A stretch of 64,000 nt of DNA, taken from contig NZ_CANMKV010000017.1 in NCBI RefSeq assembly GCF_947498635.1, positions 1 through 64,000 on the forward strand, read 5' to 3'. Below the pieces are notes generated by a model. That model saw only the letters and a list, made by a program, of their open reading frames with translations, was not told where the DNA came from and did not search any database. Positions within the stretch are counted from its first letter, which is position 1. Every line of letters starts with the position of its first letter. Source of the DNA: an uncultured Microbulbifer sp. (GTDB lineage: Bacteria; Pseudomonadota; Gammaproteobacteria; Pseudomonadales; Cellvibrionaceae). The translations under genes and the position numbers were made by a program. Below, one piece after another: positions 19,673 to 27,858 of this stretch.

Positions 19673-19723
19673 CTTTCGAAATCATGCCCGGCCCGATGCT
19701 GGGCGCCAGCATCAGGATTTTTC

Positions 19724-20482
19724 ATGTCTGAATTTGCCGGCGACTATGTCGCGCCCTCCAACCTACTGAAAGATAAAATCATACTCGTTACCGGCGCCGG
19801 GGACGGCATTGGAAAAACAGCCGCGAAAACTTTCGCTGCTCACGGGGCCACCGTGATACTACTGGGCCGCACCACCCCCAAACTCGAAATGGTCTACGAC
19901 GAGATTGAAGCCGCCGGAGGGGCGCAGCCGGCTATTTTCCCCATGGACCTCAGTGAAGCCCGCATAGAAAATTTTGAAAATCTCGCCGAGGCGATCGATC
20001 AGGAGTTTGGCCGCCTCGATGGCCTGCTACACAATGCAGGCCTGCTCGGACAGCGCACCCCCTTGACTAGTTACAATTTTTCCACATGGCAACAGGTGAT
20101 GCAGGTTAACGTGAACGCAGCATTTGGACTCACCAAGTCGCTGTTACCACTGCTGGAAAAATCTGAAGCTGGATCGGTGATATTCACCAGTTCCAGTGTT
20201 GGCGTGAAAGGAAGGGCCTACTGGGGCGCCTACTCTGTGTCAAAGTTCGCCACGGAAGGACTGATGCAGGTGCTCGCCGATGAACTGGAAGGGGTCTCGA
20301 ATATTCGGGTAAACAGCCTCAACCCAGGCGCCACACGCACTGCCCTGCGCGCAACGGCCTATCCCGCAGAAAACCCCAAATCCGTAGCCACCCCGGAAGA
20401 AATTATGCCCACATACTTATATTTGATGGGCGATGACAGCCGGAACCAAAGCGGCAAACATTTCAGCGCCCAAAAGCGCTAA
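19724..20482 (+). CDS. YciK-family short-chain oxidoreductase
   Basis: Classical SDR of 252 residues. The NAD(P) motif is VTGAGDGIGKT (22-32), the structural motif HNAGLLG, and the catalytic Ser, Tyr, Lys triad lies in TSSSVG and YSVSK. The ATG has AGGA 6 bases upstream. YciK-type proteins are widely conserved after ubiG/mupP but have no firmly established substrate. It ends 14 bases before a strong terminator. Confidence 0.92.
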   Translation: MSEFAGDYVAPSNLLKDKIILVTGAGDGIGKTAAKTFAAHGATVILLGRTTPKLEMVYDEIEAAGGAQPAIFPMDLSEARIENFENLAEAIDQEFGRLDGLLHNAGLLGQRTPLTSYNFSTWQQVMQVNVNAAFGLTKSLLPLLEKSEAGSVIFTSSSVGVKGRAYWGAYSVSKFATEGLMQVLADELEGVSNIRVNSLNPGATRTALRATAYPAENPKSVATPEEIMPTYLYLMGDDSRNQSGKHFSAQKR

Positions 20483-20496
20483 ATAATACCAATAAT

Positions 20497-20527
20497 AAAA
20501 AACCGGGTGGCACCCGGTTTTTTATTG
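20497..20527 (+). terminator. Bidirectional terminator after yciK
   Basis: AAAAAACCGGGTG pairs with CACCCGGTTTTTT (20498-20523), with T runs on both strands. It serves the converging yciK and the secreted-protein gene at 20547. Confidence 0.93.
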
Positions 20528-20546
20528 TGATCAATAGCGGTAAATA

Positions 20547-20870
20547 TTAACCCTGGCGCTTACCTGGGGAATCTTCTCCCGACTGGCTCCCCTGCCCCTG
20601 CCCTGCTCTATCGCCTATTTCAGTCTGCTCAGGAACATCGGCAAAAATATCCCCATCAAACTCCATCATCTCACTGCCGCCGAGTATCTCGCCCTTCTTG
20701 CCGCCGCTGCCGGAAAATTCCCGCTCCACACCCTGCCCCTGTTGAGTTTGGGACGCCGTGACCACTCCCGCCGAGGCAAAAGCCTCGCCTGAAAATGAGA
20801 GGCGCAACCCCTCCATACCGAGGTAACCTGCAGTAGCCAATAACACTGCGGGAGTGATAAGACTTTTCAT
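20547..20870 (-). CDS. Small predicted exported acidic protein, function unknown
   Basis: Not a family I recognise. The chosen ATG at 20870 is preceded by a GGGGCGG purine stretch and opens a signal-like segment (MKSLITPAVLLATAGYLG), giving 107 residues; an in-frame extension to 20942 is basic and unlikely. The rest is low-complexity, rich in Gly, Gln, Glu and Ser, with no cysteine and no repeat of fixed period, and ends in a hydrophilic tail. It converges on yciK and shares its terminator. It could be a periplasmic or secreted disordered protein; a non-coding stretch is less likely given the start context. Confidence 0.55.
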   Translation of the reverse strand: MKSLITPAVLLATAGYLGMEGLRLSFSGEAFASAGVVTASQTQQGQGVEREFSGSGGKKGEILGGSEMMEFDGDIFADVPEQTEIGDRAGQGQGSQSGEDSPGKRQG

Positions 20871-21130
20871 TTTTCCGCCCCTGGATAGTTTTTGTCTATA
20901 GTTTAAACCCAACCAATAGCCAGATACTTGCGAAACCCTCAAGGCAAGTACCGCTATGGCAGCTGAGCCGAATTGAAGCCTTTACGCGGCTAATCGGCAC
21001 AACGCTATTGAAGCTATTTTTCCATGCGGGTTCCGTTAAAAGCGTGCTGAGGCGCACAAATCCAATTGTCCATCACGGGCGGCTCCGGCAAAATAAAGGC
21101 CACACTTGGCAAATAATGCGATAAATAGTC

Positions 21131-21550
21131 ATGAAACGAATTTTTATAGCCTCCCTGCTGACCCTACTCGCCCCCACCATTTACGCCAATTCCCTTGGCA
21201 AGCAACTCAAAGAGTGCTCTGAAATAACAACCAATACGGACCGATTGTCCTGCTATGACAAGTTGAGCCTCTCCCTGGAGAAACTCGCCGAACAAGATTT
21301 TGGTCAGGAATTGAAGCAAATTGCCGAAGCTCCAGAGTCGATCGAAGCAAAAATCGCAGATATCCAGGACGGCGCCCACGATAAAAAGATCGTCACCCTG
21401 GAGAACGGCCAAATCTGGAAGCAGAATGATACTGGCCGCATATTCTGGCAAGCCGGCGATCTCGTTATAGTGGAGCGCGCCATGTTCGGCTCCTTCTTTA
21501 TGAAGCCTACCCAAGGCGGGAAGAAAATGCGGGTCAGGCGCCTGAAATAG
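21131..21550 (+). CDS. Periplasmic protein with CYD motif, function unknown
   Basis: 139 residues with a signal peptide (MKRIFIASLLTLLAPTIYA). The mature N-terminus has a cysteine pair in ECSEITTNTDRLSCYDKL, a pattern found in several small periplasmic families including those named VasI beside type VI secretion genes. The C-terminal part reads as a small beta domain: VTLENGQIWKQ, GDLVIVERAMFGSFFM, then a basic end KKMRVRRLK. No secretion genes are nearby, so the VasI likeness should not be taken as a function. Confidence 0.78.
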   Translation: MKRIFIASLLTLLAPTIYANSLGKQLKECSEITTNTDRLSCYDKLSLSLEKLAEQDFGQELKQIAEAPESIEAKIADIQDGAHDKKIVTLENGQIWKQNDTGRIFWQAGDLVIVERAMFGSFFMKPTQGGKKMRVRRLK

Positions 21551-21759
21551 GCCCTCTTCCCCACACCAAGGTGCTGACGCTTCAGGGCAGCACCCGCGCC
21601 ACCCAGCGATACTCCACCTTAACCAAAAAACCCGCGAGTCAGCCTTATTCAGGCGTCATATTCAACCTTCAACTATTGTTAAGGTGAAATGAACGCCAAA
21701 GCGCCTGGAGAGACCAAACGAGACATATCGTTCACGCAGTCAACAGAAGGTTAAAGCAC

Positions 21760-22908
21760 TTGTCCCGAGAAAATTTCTACTCAAGGGATGAAGACTGGCT
21801 GAAGGATACAGACAACGCCCTCTCCGATTCCTGCTCCAATGCGGAAAGTCGTGGCCCGGCAGAAGATTCCGGACCCGATGTCGAAGAGATTCATTCAACT
21901 GGGGAACCACTGAGCGAAAGCGGCAGTACCCCAATGCAGAGCTACCTCAAGCACCTCTACCGGCTTGAATTACTCACCCCCGAGGAGGAACACAGCACCA
22001 CCTGCCTGCTGCGTGATCTTGAGGATACTCTCATCGAGAGATTGCAACAGAGTGGTACCGAGCTTGTGCAGTTGCGCAGCGAGGGAGTGGAGCAACGCGG
22101 TAGCACTGGCGCCTATGATCACGGTTTGATCATAGCCCATACGGAGAAGGTACTGACTCTCGACGAGCTCACACGGCGGGAAAGAAGCAGACTTGGCGGG
22201 CTACTCAGGCGTTTTCAGGCGCAACGCAAAAAACTCATCCAGTGCAATTTGCGTCTGGTTATCGCCATAGCCAAACGCTTCCGCAATCCCTCCGTGCCTT
22301 TTATTGATTTAATTCAGGAAGGCAATGTCGGCTTGATGAAAGCGATTGAGCGTTTCAAACCGCAAATGGGATACCGCTTCTCAACTTATGCATACTGGTG
22401 GATTCAGCAAGAAATACAGCTGGCTATGCGCCGCAATGAGGACCTGGTTCGCCAGCCAGCCAATGTCCAGGATGACCTGCGGGCGATTTACCGGGCAATC
22501 GGTGAGGTCCGCGCTCTGGGACAACCCGCCTCGGATGAAAACCTAGCCAGACACACAGGTCTGGATCTCGAACGTATCCAGAGCTTACTCAAGCTGCCTG
22601 GTCCCACAGGCTCCCTGGACGACCCTGTCGCAGACGACCAGAGCAGCACCCGCCTGGATTACGCCCCCGCCGATGAACTCTACAACACCGATGAGCTGGT
22701 AACCAATCAAGAACTGGCTGAGCGTCTACGCGAAGCGGTCGACCGACTACCCGCTCGCCAGAGGACGGTTCTAAATCTGCGCTATGGACTGATCTCAGAC
22801 AGGGATTGCTCTTTCCGTGTCATCGGTGAGCAGCTGGGTCTTAGCCAGGAGCGCGCGCGTCAATTACACTCCGATGCTATCCGTCAACTAAAGCGACAGT
22901 GGCGCTAG
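21760..22908 (+). CDS. Divergent group-2-like sigma-70 factor with an inter-domain insertion
   Basis: RNA polymerase sigma factor of 382 residues. The start is a TTG at 21760 with AGAAGG nine bases upstream; the next in-frame Met is at residue 59, just before region 1.2. Residues 1-55 are acidic and unconserved. Region 1.2 is about 58-95 (SYLKHLYRLELLTPEEE). Region 2 is about 155-226, with NLRLVIAIAKRF, FIDLIQEGNVGLMKAI and YRFSTYAYWWIQQEI. Region 3 is about 235-285, and region 4 about 318-382 with the helix-turn-helix in FRVIGEQLGLSQERARQL. Between regions 1.2 and 2.1 there are about 50 more residues than in RpoS. The protein stops right after region 4.2. It is not RpoD, RpoS or RpoH by sequence; no neighbour explains its regulon. 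Confidence 0.88.
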   Translation: MSRENFYSRDEDWLKDTDNALSDSCSNAESRGPAEDSGPDVEEIHSTGEPLSESGSTPMQSYLKHLYRLELLTPEEEHSTTCLLRDLEDTLIERLQQSGTELVQLRSEGVEQRGSTGAYDHGLIIAHTEKVLTLDELTRRERSRLGGLLRRFQAQRKKLIQCNLRLVIAIAKRFRNPSVPFIDLIQEGNVGLMKAIERFKPQMGYRFSTYAYWWIQQEIQLAMRRNEDLVRQPANVQDDLRAIYRAIGEVRALGQPASDENLARHTGLDLERIQSLLKLPGPTGSLDDPVADDQSSTRLDYAPADELYNTDELVTNQELAERLREAVDRLPARQRTVLNLRYGLISDRDCSFRVIGEQLGLSQERARQLHSDAIRQLKRQWR

Positions 22909-23353
22909 CAGCTCGAGAAGCCTCTGAATAATTTAGGAATAGGAAAGGGTAGCCCTGCAGGCTGCGAAGAAATTAAGGACTTGTTCAGAGGCTCCCCAAG
23001 CCATAAAAAATGAGGGCGGATTTCAAGCCTAATCAAACAAGAGGAAGCCGATGGCGAACGGCACCCAGTGCGCTTGCCATCAATCACTTTCCCACTAGTC
23101 TTAGAGAAGCTCTAAATTATTCCGTAATACTTTTTTGGCTTTCAGCGCTGCTCACAATCGGGACGTGGCTTCGCAGGAATACCCAGACCTTTCATGAAGC
23201 CGTAATATTGGGCGTGATTCCCCCTGAAAGCTCAACCGGGTGTGGCTTGGCAGCTAAAGACGTGAGACGCGGTATTAAAGTTCCGCAGAAATACTTCGGA
23301 ATTTTGCAGAGTCACCTTAGGTACGTTTTTGTGTAATTATCACCCCACAATCC
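22909..23353. other. Intergenic region, 445 bp
   Basis: No convincing gene. Its left part holds the 79-bp inverted-repeat element at 22917-22995. At 23103-23130 there is a partial match to that element's left end (AGAAGCTCTAAATTATT), as if a second, degraded end were present. The single longer reading frame at 23010-23336 has no start signal or family features. Confidence 0.5.
22917..22995. mobile_element. MITE-like 79-bp element or solo IS ends
   Basis: Terminal inverted repeats GAAGCCTCTGAATAA (22917-22931) and, reversed, GGAGCCTCTGAACAA (22981-22995) match at 13 of 15 positions. The centre contains a further near-palindrome around CCCTGCAGG. The layout resembles a miniature element built from IS termini and lies nine bases after the sigma factor stop. 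A role as the sigma gene's mRNA-end hairpin is an alternative. Confidence 0.4.
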
Positions 23354-23938
23354 ATGAACAAATATTTTTTAAAGCGCGTAAGTGACAATACAGTAGTTGG
23401 CTGTATTTTTCTCTTCACCTGCACCCTCTCCTGCTCACCAATTGCTTTTGCGGGGCAGGAAATAATCATCAGCGCCGGGAAGGGGTTGGGAAGTGTGCTG
23501 ATGCAACGGGATGCCAACTCTACGGCGAAAGCGGCTGGTGTGAACTACTCCTACCTGTTCAGCTCTTCCAACAGCGCAAATAATTCTTGGCAGTGGTGGG
23601 GCCAAGGCAGTTATTCATATCTGCGCCTGGAACACCTCGGTGAAACTCAACAGCAAAACATCATCGAAATCAAACCAGTGCTGCGCTGGTATCCGCAAAA
23701 CGAACCCCTGGGCAGTTTTGCTGAAGCCGGTGTCGGGGCCTCCTATTTAAGTCAGCGCGAGTTTGGCGATATTCAACTCAGCACCAAAGTAAATTTTGCC
23801 CTGCACTTTGCTCTCGGCTACCGATTTACCAGTGGTCATACGTTGTCCCTGCGCTACAGCCACTTTTCCAATGGCTATACCAATGTCCCCAACCCTGGTT
23901 TTGATTTCGCCTCAATCAATGGTCATTTTAGTTTCTAG
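23354..23938 (+). CDS. pagL: PagL-like lipid A 3-O-deacylase (acyloxyacyl hydrolase family)
   Basis: Outer-membrane beta-barrel of 194 residues with a signal sequence ending near AFA-GQE. The family's C-terminal active-site block is present: RYSHFSNGYTNVPNPGFDF. Aligned by spacing to PagL, His170 and Ser172 match the catalytic pair, but the position 14 residues after the His, a Glu in PagL, is Asp184 here. The C-terminal Phe is typical of an outer-membrane barrel. PagL removes the 3-linked acyl chain from lipid A. The protein may be active with Asp or may have altered activity. No good ribosome site precedes the ATG. It converges on the glycosyltransferase gene ten bases away. Confidence 0.8.
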   Translation: MNKYFLKRVSDNTVVGCIFLFTCTLSCSPIAFAGQEIIISAGKGLGSVLMQRDANSTAKAAGVNYSYLFSSSNSANNSWQWWGQGSYSYLRLEHLGETQQQNIIEIKPVLRWYPQNEPLGSFAEAGVGASYLSQREFGDIQLSTKVNFALHFALGYRFTSGHTLSLRYSHFSNGYTNVPNPGFDFASINGHFSF

Positions 23939-23948
23939 AGAGCAAAGG

Positions 23949-25067
23949 TTAGGCCTCACTCATCAATGAAAAATCACGCAGTGATCGGTAAAAGCTCACC
24001 GTCTGCTTCACGGCATCCTCATAGAAAAAACCATACAGCTCCGCCTTAGCGCCCCGCGCCATCAGAGCCAGGCCCACTTCGGATAAAGTCGAAGGGCTCT
24101 CTCGCTCAACCATCCCTTCAGGGAAACAGCGCGCAAGTATCTCTCCCGCACAGCTATCCCTATAGGCAAGTACCGGGCAGCCCATTGCCAAAGCCTGTAT
24201 AGCGCTCTTGCCACTTGGTTCCTTTGCACCGTCCAGGCAAAAGGTCAGTTGTGAGGAAGCATAGAGCTCCCGCAAATCTTTCCTATCCCCCAGAAATAAC
24301 ACCCGCCCCTCCAGTCCCAGTTCACGGGCCTGCTGTTCGAGTTTACGCACATAGCGCAAATCGTCTTCTCGCAGCGCGCCCACTACCAGACCGAACAAAT
24401 TTTCACTGCGATTGACAGCGTGTGCCAGAGCCTGCAAAAACACATCCAGCTCCCCCTCTTCCGATAGAGAGCCCGAGTAAAGCCACCAGTTTTTACCTTC
24501 CAGTTGCGGGTAGCTATTAAGAAGTCGCAAATGCCACTGGCTCGGAATAGGCTTGCTGCGATCGAACTCCCGGGAGCTGATTCCCTGGTGCACCACCGCT
24601 ACCGGCTCTGCCAACTTCTCTCCGTAGTGCTCCCGCAAATGATCGGCAATTCCCTGAGAGGATACGATTACGGAGTGACCACCAGTCAGCCCCGCATCCC
24701 TGCGATTGGGCAAATAATATTGGTCAACATGGGTAACAAGACTGGGACGCGCACTTTCCTCCATGCCGCGCCAAGCACGCCAAACCAGTTGGGCCGCCAA
24801 GCGGCCATGCACATGGATAACATCGGCATTTAAACCCTGCAGAGCATTACGTAAGCGACGCACCATGGCTATAGCTAAAATGGGCCTCTTGTTCAAAGGC
24901 AGTTGAATATGCTGAATTCCATGTAACTCGAGACGCGCTACCAACGCCCCACCAGCCGAGATGACAACAGGCTTGACGCCCTGCCGGGTCAACTCCTGTA
25001 TAAATTCCAGTGCGGCCTTTCCTGTATCCCCAGGCTCTAATTCAGGCCAGACTTGTACAATTCTCAA
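23949..25067 (-). CDS. Glycosyltransferase, GT-B family 4
   Basis: 372-residue GT4-type retaining transferase. The N-terminal Rossmann half has DVIHVHGRLAAQL, and the C-terminal half has WWLYSGSLSEEGELD and GRVLFLGDRKDLRELYASSQ. The donor-binding region is EPSGKSAIQALAMGCPVLAYR, where the usual EGFG acid is an EPSG. It stands alone between the PagL-like gene and a TraB-like gene, so the acceptor is unknown; LPS core or an exported glycan is plausible by location only. Confidence 0.86.
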   Translation of the reverse strand: MRIVQVWPELEPGDTGKAALEFIQELTRQGVKPVVISAGGALVARLELHGIQHIQLPLNKRPILAIAMVRRLRNALQGLNADVIHVHGRLAAQLVWRAWRGMEESARPSLVTHVDQYYLPNRRDAGLTGGHSVIVSSQGIADHLREHYGEKLAEPVAVVHQGISSREFDRSKPIPSQWHLRLLNSYPQLEGKNWWLYSGSLSEEGELDVFLQALAHAVNRSENLFGLVVGALREDDLRYVRKLEQQARELGLEGRVLFLGDRKDLRELYASSQLTFCLDGAKEPSGKSAIQALAMGCPVLAYRDSCAGEILARCFPEGMVERESPSTLSEVGLALMARGAKAELYGFFYEDAVKQTVSFYRSLRDFSLMSEA

Positions 25068-25254
25068 AATACATACCGCAAAAGTGGAACAAAGGATGCA
25101 TTTTGACCCTCACAAGAATAATTTCCCAGTAAATTCCACACAGACTTGCAACAAAATCGTCTTTTACGGCCAATTTGCCTTCTTCCATCGCCAGGTGTGA
25201 GGCGGGCTTAACCAGTGCTAATATCTTTTGCTTCAATATATTCAGGGAAAAGCA

Positions 25255-26145
25255 ATGTTTCATCGCTATCTAAAGCTGTCGATCACTCTTGCTCTTATTG
25301 TGTTTGTTGGTTTTGCCTCTGCCGCCGAGACTGACCAAGGTATTTTATGGAAAGCCACCAAAAAGGAAAAAACTGTCTACCTGCTCGGATCCATCCACTT
25401 GGCAACAGAGGATTTTTATCCGATGCGCTCCCGAATTGAACGCGCCTATGCCAACAGCGATGCCATTGCCGTTGAAGCCGATGTCCTCGCGGTTGAAACT
25501 GACGTGATAACGCAACAAAAAATCAGGATGGAATCGGTTTACCATGGAGAGCGCAGTCTGCGCGACGATCTACCCCCAGATTTATACAAGAAACTGCAGG
25601 CGTGGATGCACAAACGCAATATACCCGAAGCTATATTTATTCGGCAGCGTCCCGCTATCGCCATGATTACCATGAGCATGATTGAAATGCAGGCTTACGG
25701 CCTCAACCCGGAACTGGGTATCGACCGACACTTTTTGAGTAAAGCCAAAAAAGATGGCAAACCAGTTTTGGAGCTGGAAGGCGTATTGCAGCAATTCCAG
25801 CTTTTAAACGGCCTGGATAATCCCGCCCTCTTGCTACAGCAAACCCTTGAGCAACTGGAAGACATCTCTACCTTCTTGCCACAGGTCACCAATGCCTGGA
25901 AAGCGGGGGATCAGGACACCCTCAACCGCCTGATCATTCTCGATGGACTCACAGAAAACCCCGAATACAAACCACTTTACGACAAACTGTTTTTCCAACG
26001 TAATGAAAAGATGGCCGAGCGAATTATGTCCAAGGCACCGAACTACTCCTCTTTCTTTGTAATTGTCGGTGCCGGTCACCTAGTTGGGCAAGGCAGCATC
26101 GTGGAACGGATGAAAAAAGAGGGTTATAAACTGGAACGCATCTGA
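25255..26145 (+). CDS. TraB/GumN family protein
   Basis: 296 residues from the ATG at 25255 (AGGGA about eight bases upstream), beginning with a signal peptide (FHRYLKLSITLALIVFVG...SAA). The TraB/GumN hallmarks are VYLLGSIHLATEDFYPM at the N-terminus and VIVGAGHLVG near the C-terminus, with a conserved PALEAxQ-type middle region. Members are proposed metalloproteases (Tiki-like, GSIH and GxH motifs), but bacterial substrates are not known. It is a single gene, followed by a GC-rich hairpin. Confidence 0.87.
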   Translation: MFHRYLKLSITLALIVFVGFASAAETDQGILWKATKKEKTVYLLGSIHLATEDFYPMRSRIERAYANSDAIAVEADVLAVETDVITQQKIRMESVYHGERSLRDDLPPDLYKKLQAWMHKRNIPEAIFIRQRPAIAMITMSMIEMQAYGLNPELGIDRHFLSKAKKDGKPVLELEGVLQQFQLLNGLDNPALLLQQTLEQLEDISTFLPQVTNAWKAGDQDTLNRLIILDGLTENPEYKPLYDKLFFQRNEKMAERIMSKAPNYSSFFVIVGAGHLVGQGSIVERMKKEGYKLERI

Positions 26146-26475
26146 GTTATCCGCTAATCAACCAGAGTAATTCAGCATAAGAGCTTACCGCGCCGGCCAC
26201 TGGCCGGCGCGGGGCAATGAATACCCTTTGAGGCGCACACCTAAACCTAGGTTGCGCTGGCAACAATGAATGAGATGAAAGCTTATCTAGTTTAATGACC
26301 AGGCTGCAGCCAAATCGACTCACCCCTGGAACCAAGGTCGCGGATCAACGCCAGTCACACACCACCACTGCCTACTTTGGTGCGCCACCCGCGCAAAGCC
26401 AATAGCTGATCATACGGGCTTGCTAAACTGCAACAACACGCCGCTGTAGATAGAACAGTTTTCAGAGAGCACCCA
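26146..26475. other. Intergenic region, 330 bp
   Basis: No gene. It contains the 11-bp GC hairpin at 26188-26212 and, in its right half, the presumed promoter of the porin gene. I looked for a Pho box of paired CTGTCAT-type repeats before the porin and did not find one. Confidence 0.5.
26188..26212 (+). other. GC-rich hairpin after the TraB/GumN gene
   Basis: An 11-bp perfect stem CCGCGCCGGCC / GGCCGGCGCGG with the three-base loop ACT, 42 bases past the stop. No T-run follows, so it is a transcript-end or processing hairpin, not a standard terminator. Confidence 0.5.
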
Positions 26476-27786
26476 ATGAAATACTACGGCCTATATTGCG
26501 CCCTAGCCTGTGTATTTTTCCCCTTACCCAGTATTGCCGATAAGGCTAAAACCGAGGGCGGGCTCAAGATCACCTCCGAAGACGATAATTTTTCCGCTGA
26601 GCTCGGCGGACGTATCCATTTTGATACGTACTTTTTTGACAAGGACGATGGCCAACTACAAAGGCTCTTAATTATCGACAACTTTGAAGAACCGGTAAAC
26701 ACCACAGATTTTCGCCGTGTGCGACTAACAATGAGGGGGAAATTATGGGAATGGAAATACAAATTGGAGAGAGACTTCGCCTCTTCTGGAACAGGGGGAC
26801 TTCGCGATGTGTTTCTGGGCACGGAAATTTTTGACGGCGATCTTCGTATAGGAAATTTTAAGCCAAGTCGCTCTATGAGCCAGCTGACCTCCTCCAATCA
26901 AACCACCATGATGGAGCGATCCTTTGGCTCCTCAGCCGGTATTTTCGACAATCGCGGCAGGCAACAGGGAATTGGCTGGAACACCCACTGGTGCTGCCAT
27001 ACTTTTGGGATCACTCTATTCAACCTGCGCAACCCCGGCGATCCCCGCAATGAAGGCGTAGGGGCCGCTTCCCGCTTTACCTGGGCACCAATCAACGATT
27101 TCGACAGCACAGTACACCTGGGGGCATCTTTTAGCTATGAGGATGCCAATGAAGATACTCTCCCACGAGAGGCTTTGATTGAGTATGCCGGGCGTCGCGG
27201 CCCCGAGCAGCTGGTAGCCCTGAGCCCCGGCGGGGTAGAATTTTTCTTCGGCGAATTCGGTGACGATGAGTTTTATCAGGGCAAACCTGGCGGAGAAGTA
27301 TGGATTCTAGGACTGGAATTAGCCGGTACTTACGGACCTTTTTACGCTCAATCAGAGTACGCTTTTGGTAATTTTTCCGGCGATATTTACCTCTCAGAAA
27401 TCACCTTCGGGGATTTCTTTGGCGGCCCACCCAGTTTTCTTTGCGACCCCATCACTGGCTGCTTTATTGGCGACCAGAGCGTACACACCTGGTACATCAC
27501 TGGCAGCTGGGCCATCACCGGTCAGCACAAACCCTACGATGAGAAAAGTGGAGTTTTCAGATCTATCAAACCTAGACCGCCCGAGGGGGCTTTCGAGGTT
27601 ACCGCACGCTACGACATCATCGAAAATAAAGATATTCCCAACATGAAAGTCAGCAACTTCGTTTTTGGGTTTAATTATTATTTCAATCCCAAGGTGCGTC
27701 TGATGGTGAATGTGACACTGGGAAATGACCGTTTTATCCGCGATCAAACCAAACAGTTTGCCGTGCGTATGCAAGGGTTCTGGTAG
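26476..27786 (+). CDS. OprO/OprP-type phosphate-selective porin
   Basis: Outer-membrane beta-barrel porin of 436 residues with a signal peptide cleaved near SIA-DKA. Family features are GGRIHFDTYFF, DFRRVRLTMRGKLWEWKYKL, the FKPSRSMSQLTSSNQTTMMER stretch and the closing VRLMVNVTLGNDRF...GFW with a C-terminal aromatic residue. Pseudomonas OprP carries phosphate and OprO pyrophosphate; many related porins in other genera are not phosphate-regulated. No phosphate transport genes or Pho box are nearby, so the substrate is open. Confidence 0.86.
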   Translation: MKYYGLYCALACVFFPLPSIADKAKTEGGLKITSEDDNFSAELGGRIHFDTYFFDKDDGQLQRLLIIDNFEEPVNTTDFRRVRLTMRGKLWEWKYKLERDFASSGTGGLRDVFLGTEIFDGDLRIGNFKPSRSMSQLTSSNQTTMMERSFGSSAGIFDNRGRQQGIGWNTHWCCHTFGITLFNLRNPGDPRNEGVGAASRFTWAPINDFDSTVHLGASFSYEDANEDTLPREALIEYAGRRGPEQLVALSPGGVEFFFGEFGDDEFYQGKPGGEVWILGLELAGTYGPFYAQSEYAFGNFSGDIYLSEITFGDFFGGPPSFLCDPITGCFIGDQSVHTWYITGSWAITGQHKPYDEKSGVFRSIKPRPPEGAFEVTARYDIIENKDIPNMKVSNFVFGFNYYFNPKVRLMVNVTLGNDRFIRDQTKQFAVRMQGFW

Positions 27787-27802
27787 GCAGTATTAACTTC
27801 CT

Positions 27803-27855
27803 GTTTCCGGCAAGCCATCCTCGGTGAAAATCACCAAGAACGGCTACCGGAAAAC
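27803..27855. terminator. Inverted repeat between converging porin and oxidoreductase genes
   Basis: Outer arms GTTTCCGG and CCGGAAAAC with AGCC/GGCT inside and a small GGTGA/TCACC hairpin at the centre. It lies between the two convergent stops and probably ends both transcripts, though neither side has a long T-run. Confidence 0.4.
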
Positions 27856-27858
27856 GAT

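Noticed and set aside
21131-21550. Type VI secretion accessory protein VasI
   Set aside because: Shares only a cysteine pattern; no secretion genes are nearby.
23010-23336. 108-codon frame in the region after the sigma factor
   Set aside because: No ribosome site, mixed composition, no family similarity that I can see; the region looks like decayed repeat sequence.
26146-26475. Pho box before the OprO/P-type porin
   Set aside because: No paired CTGTCAT-like repeats found, so phosphate control is not claimed.
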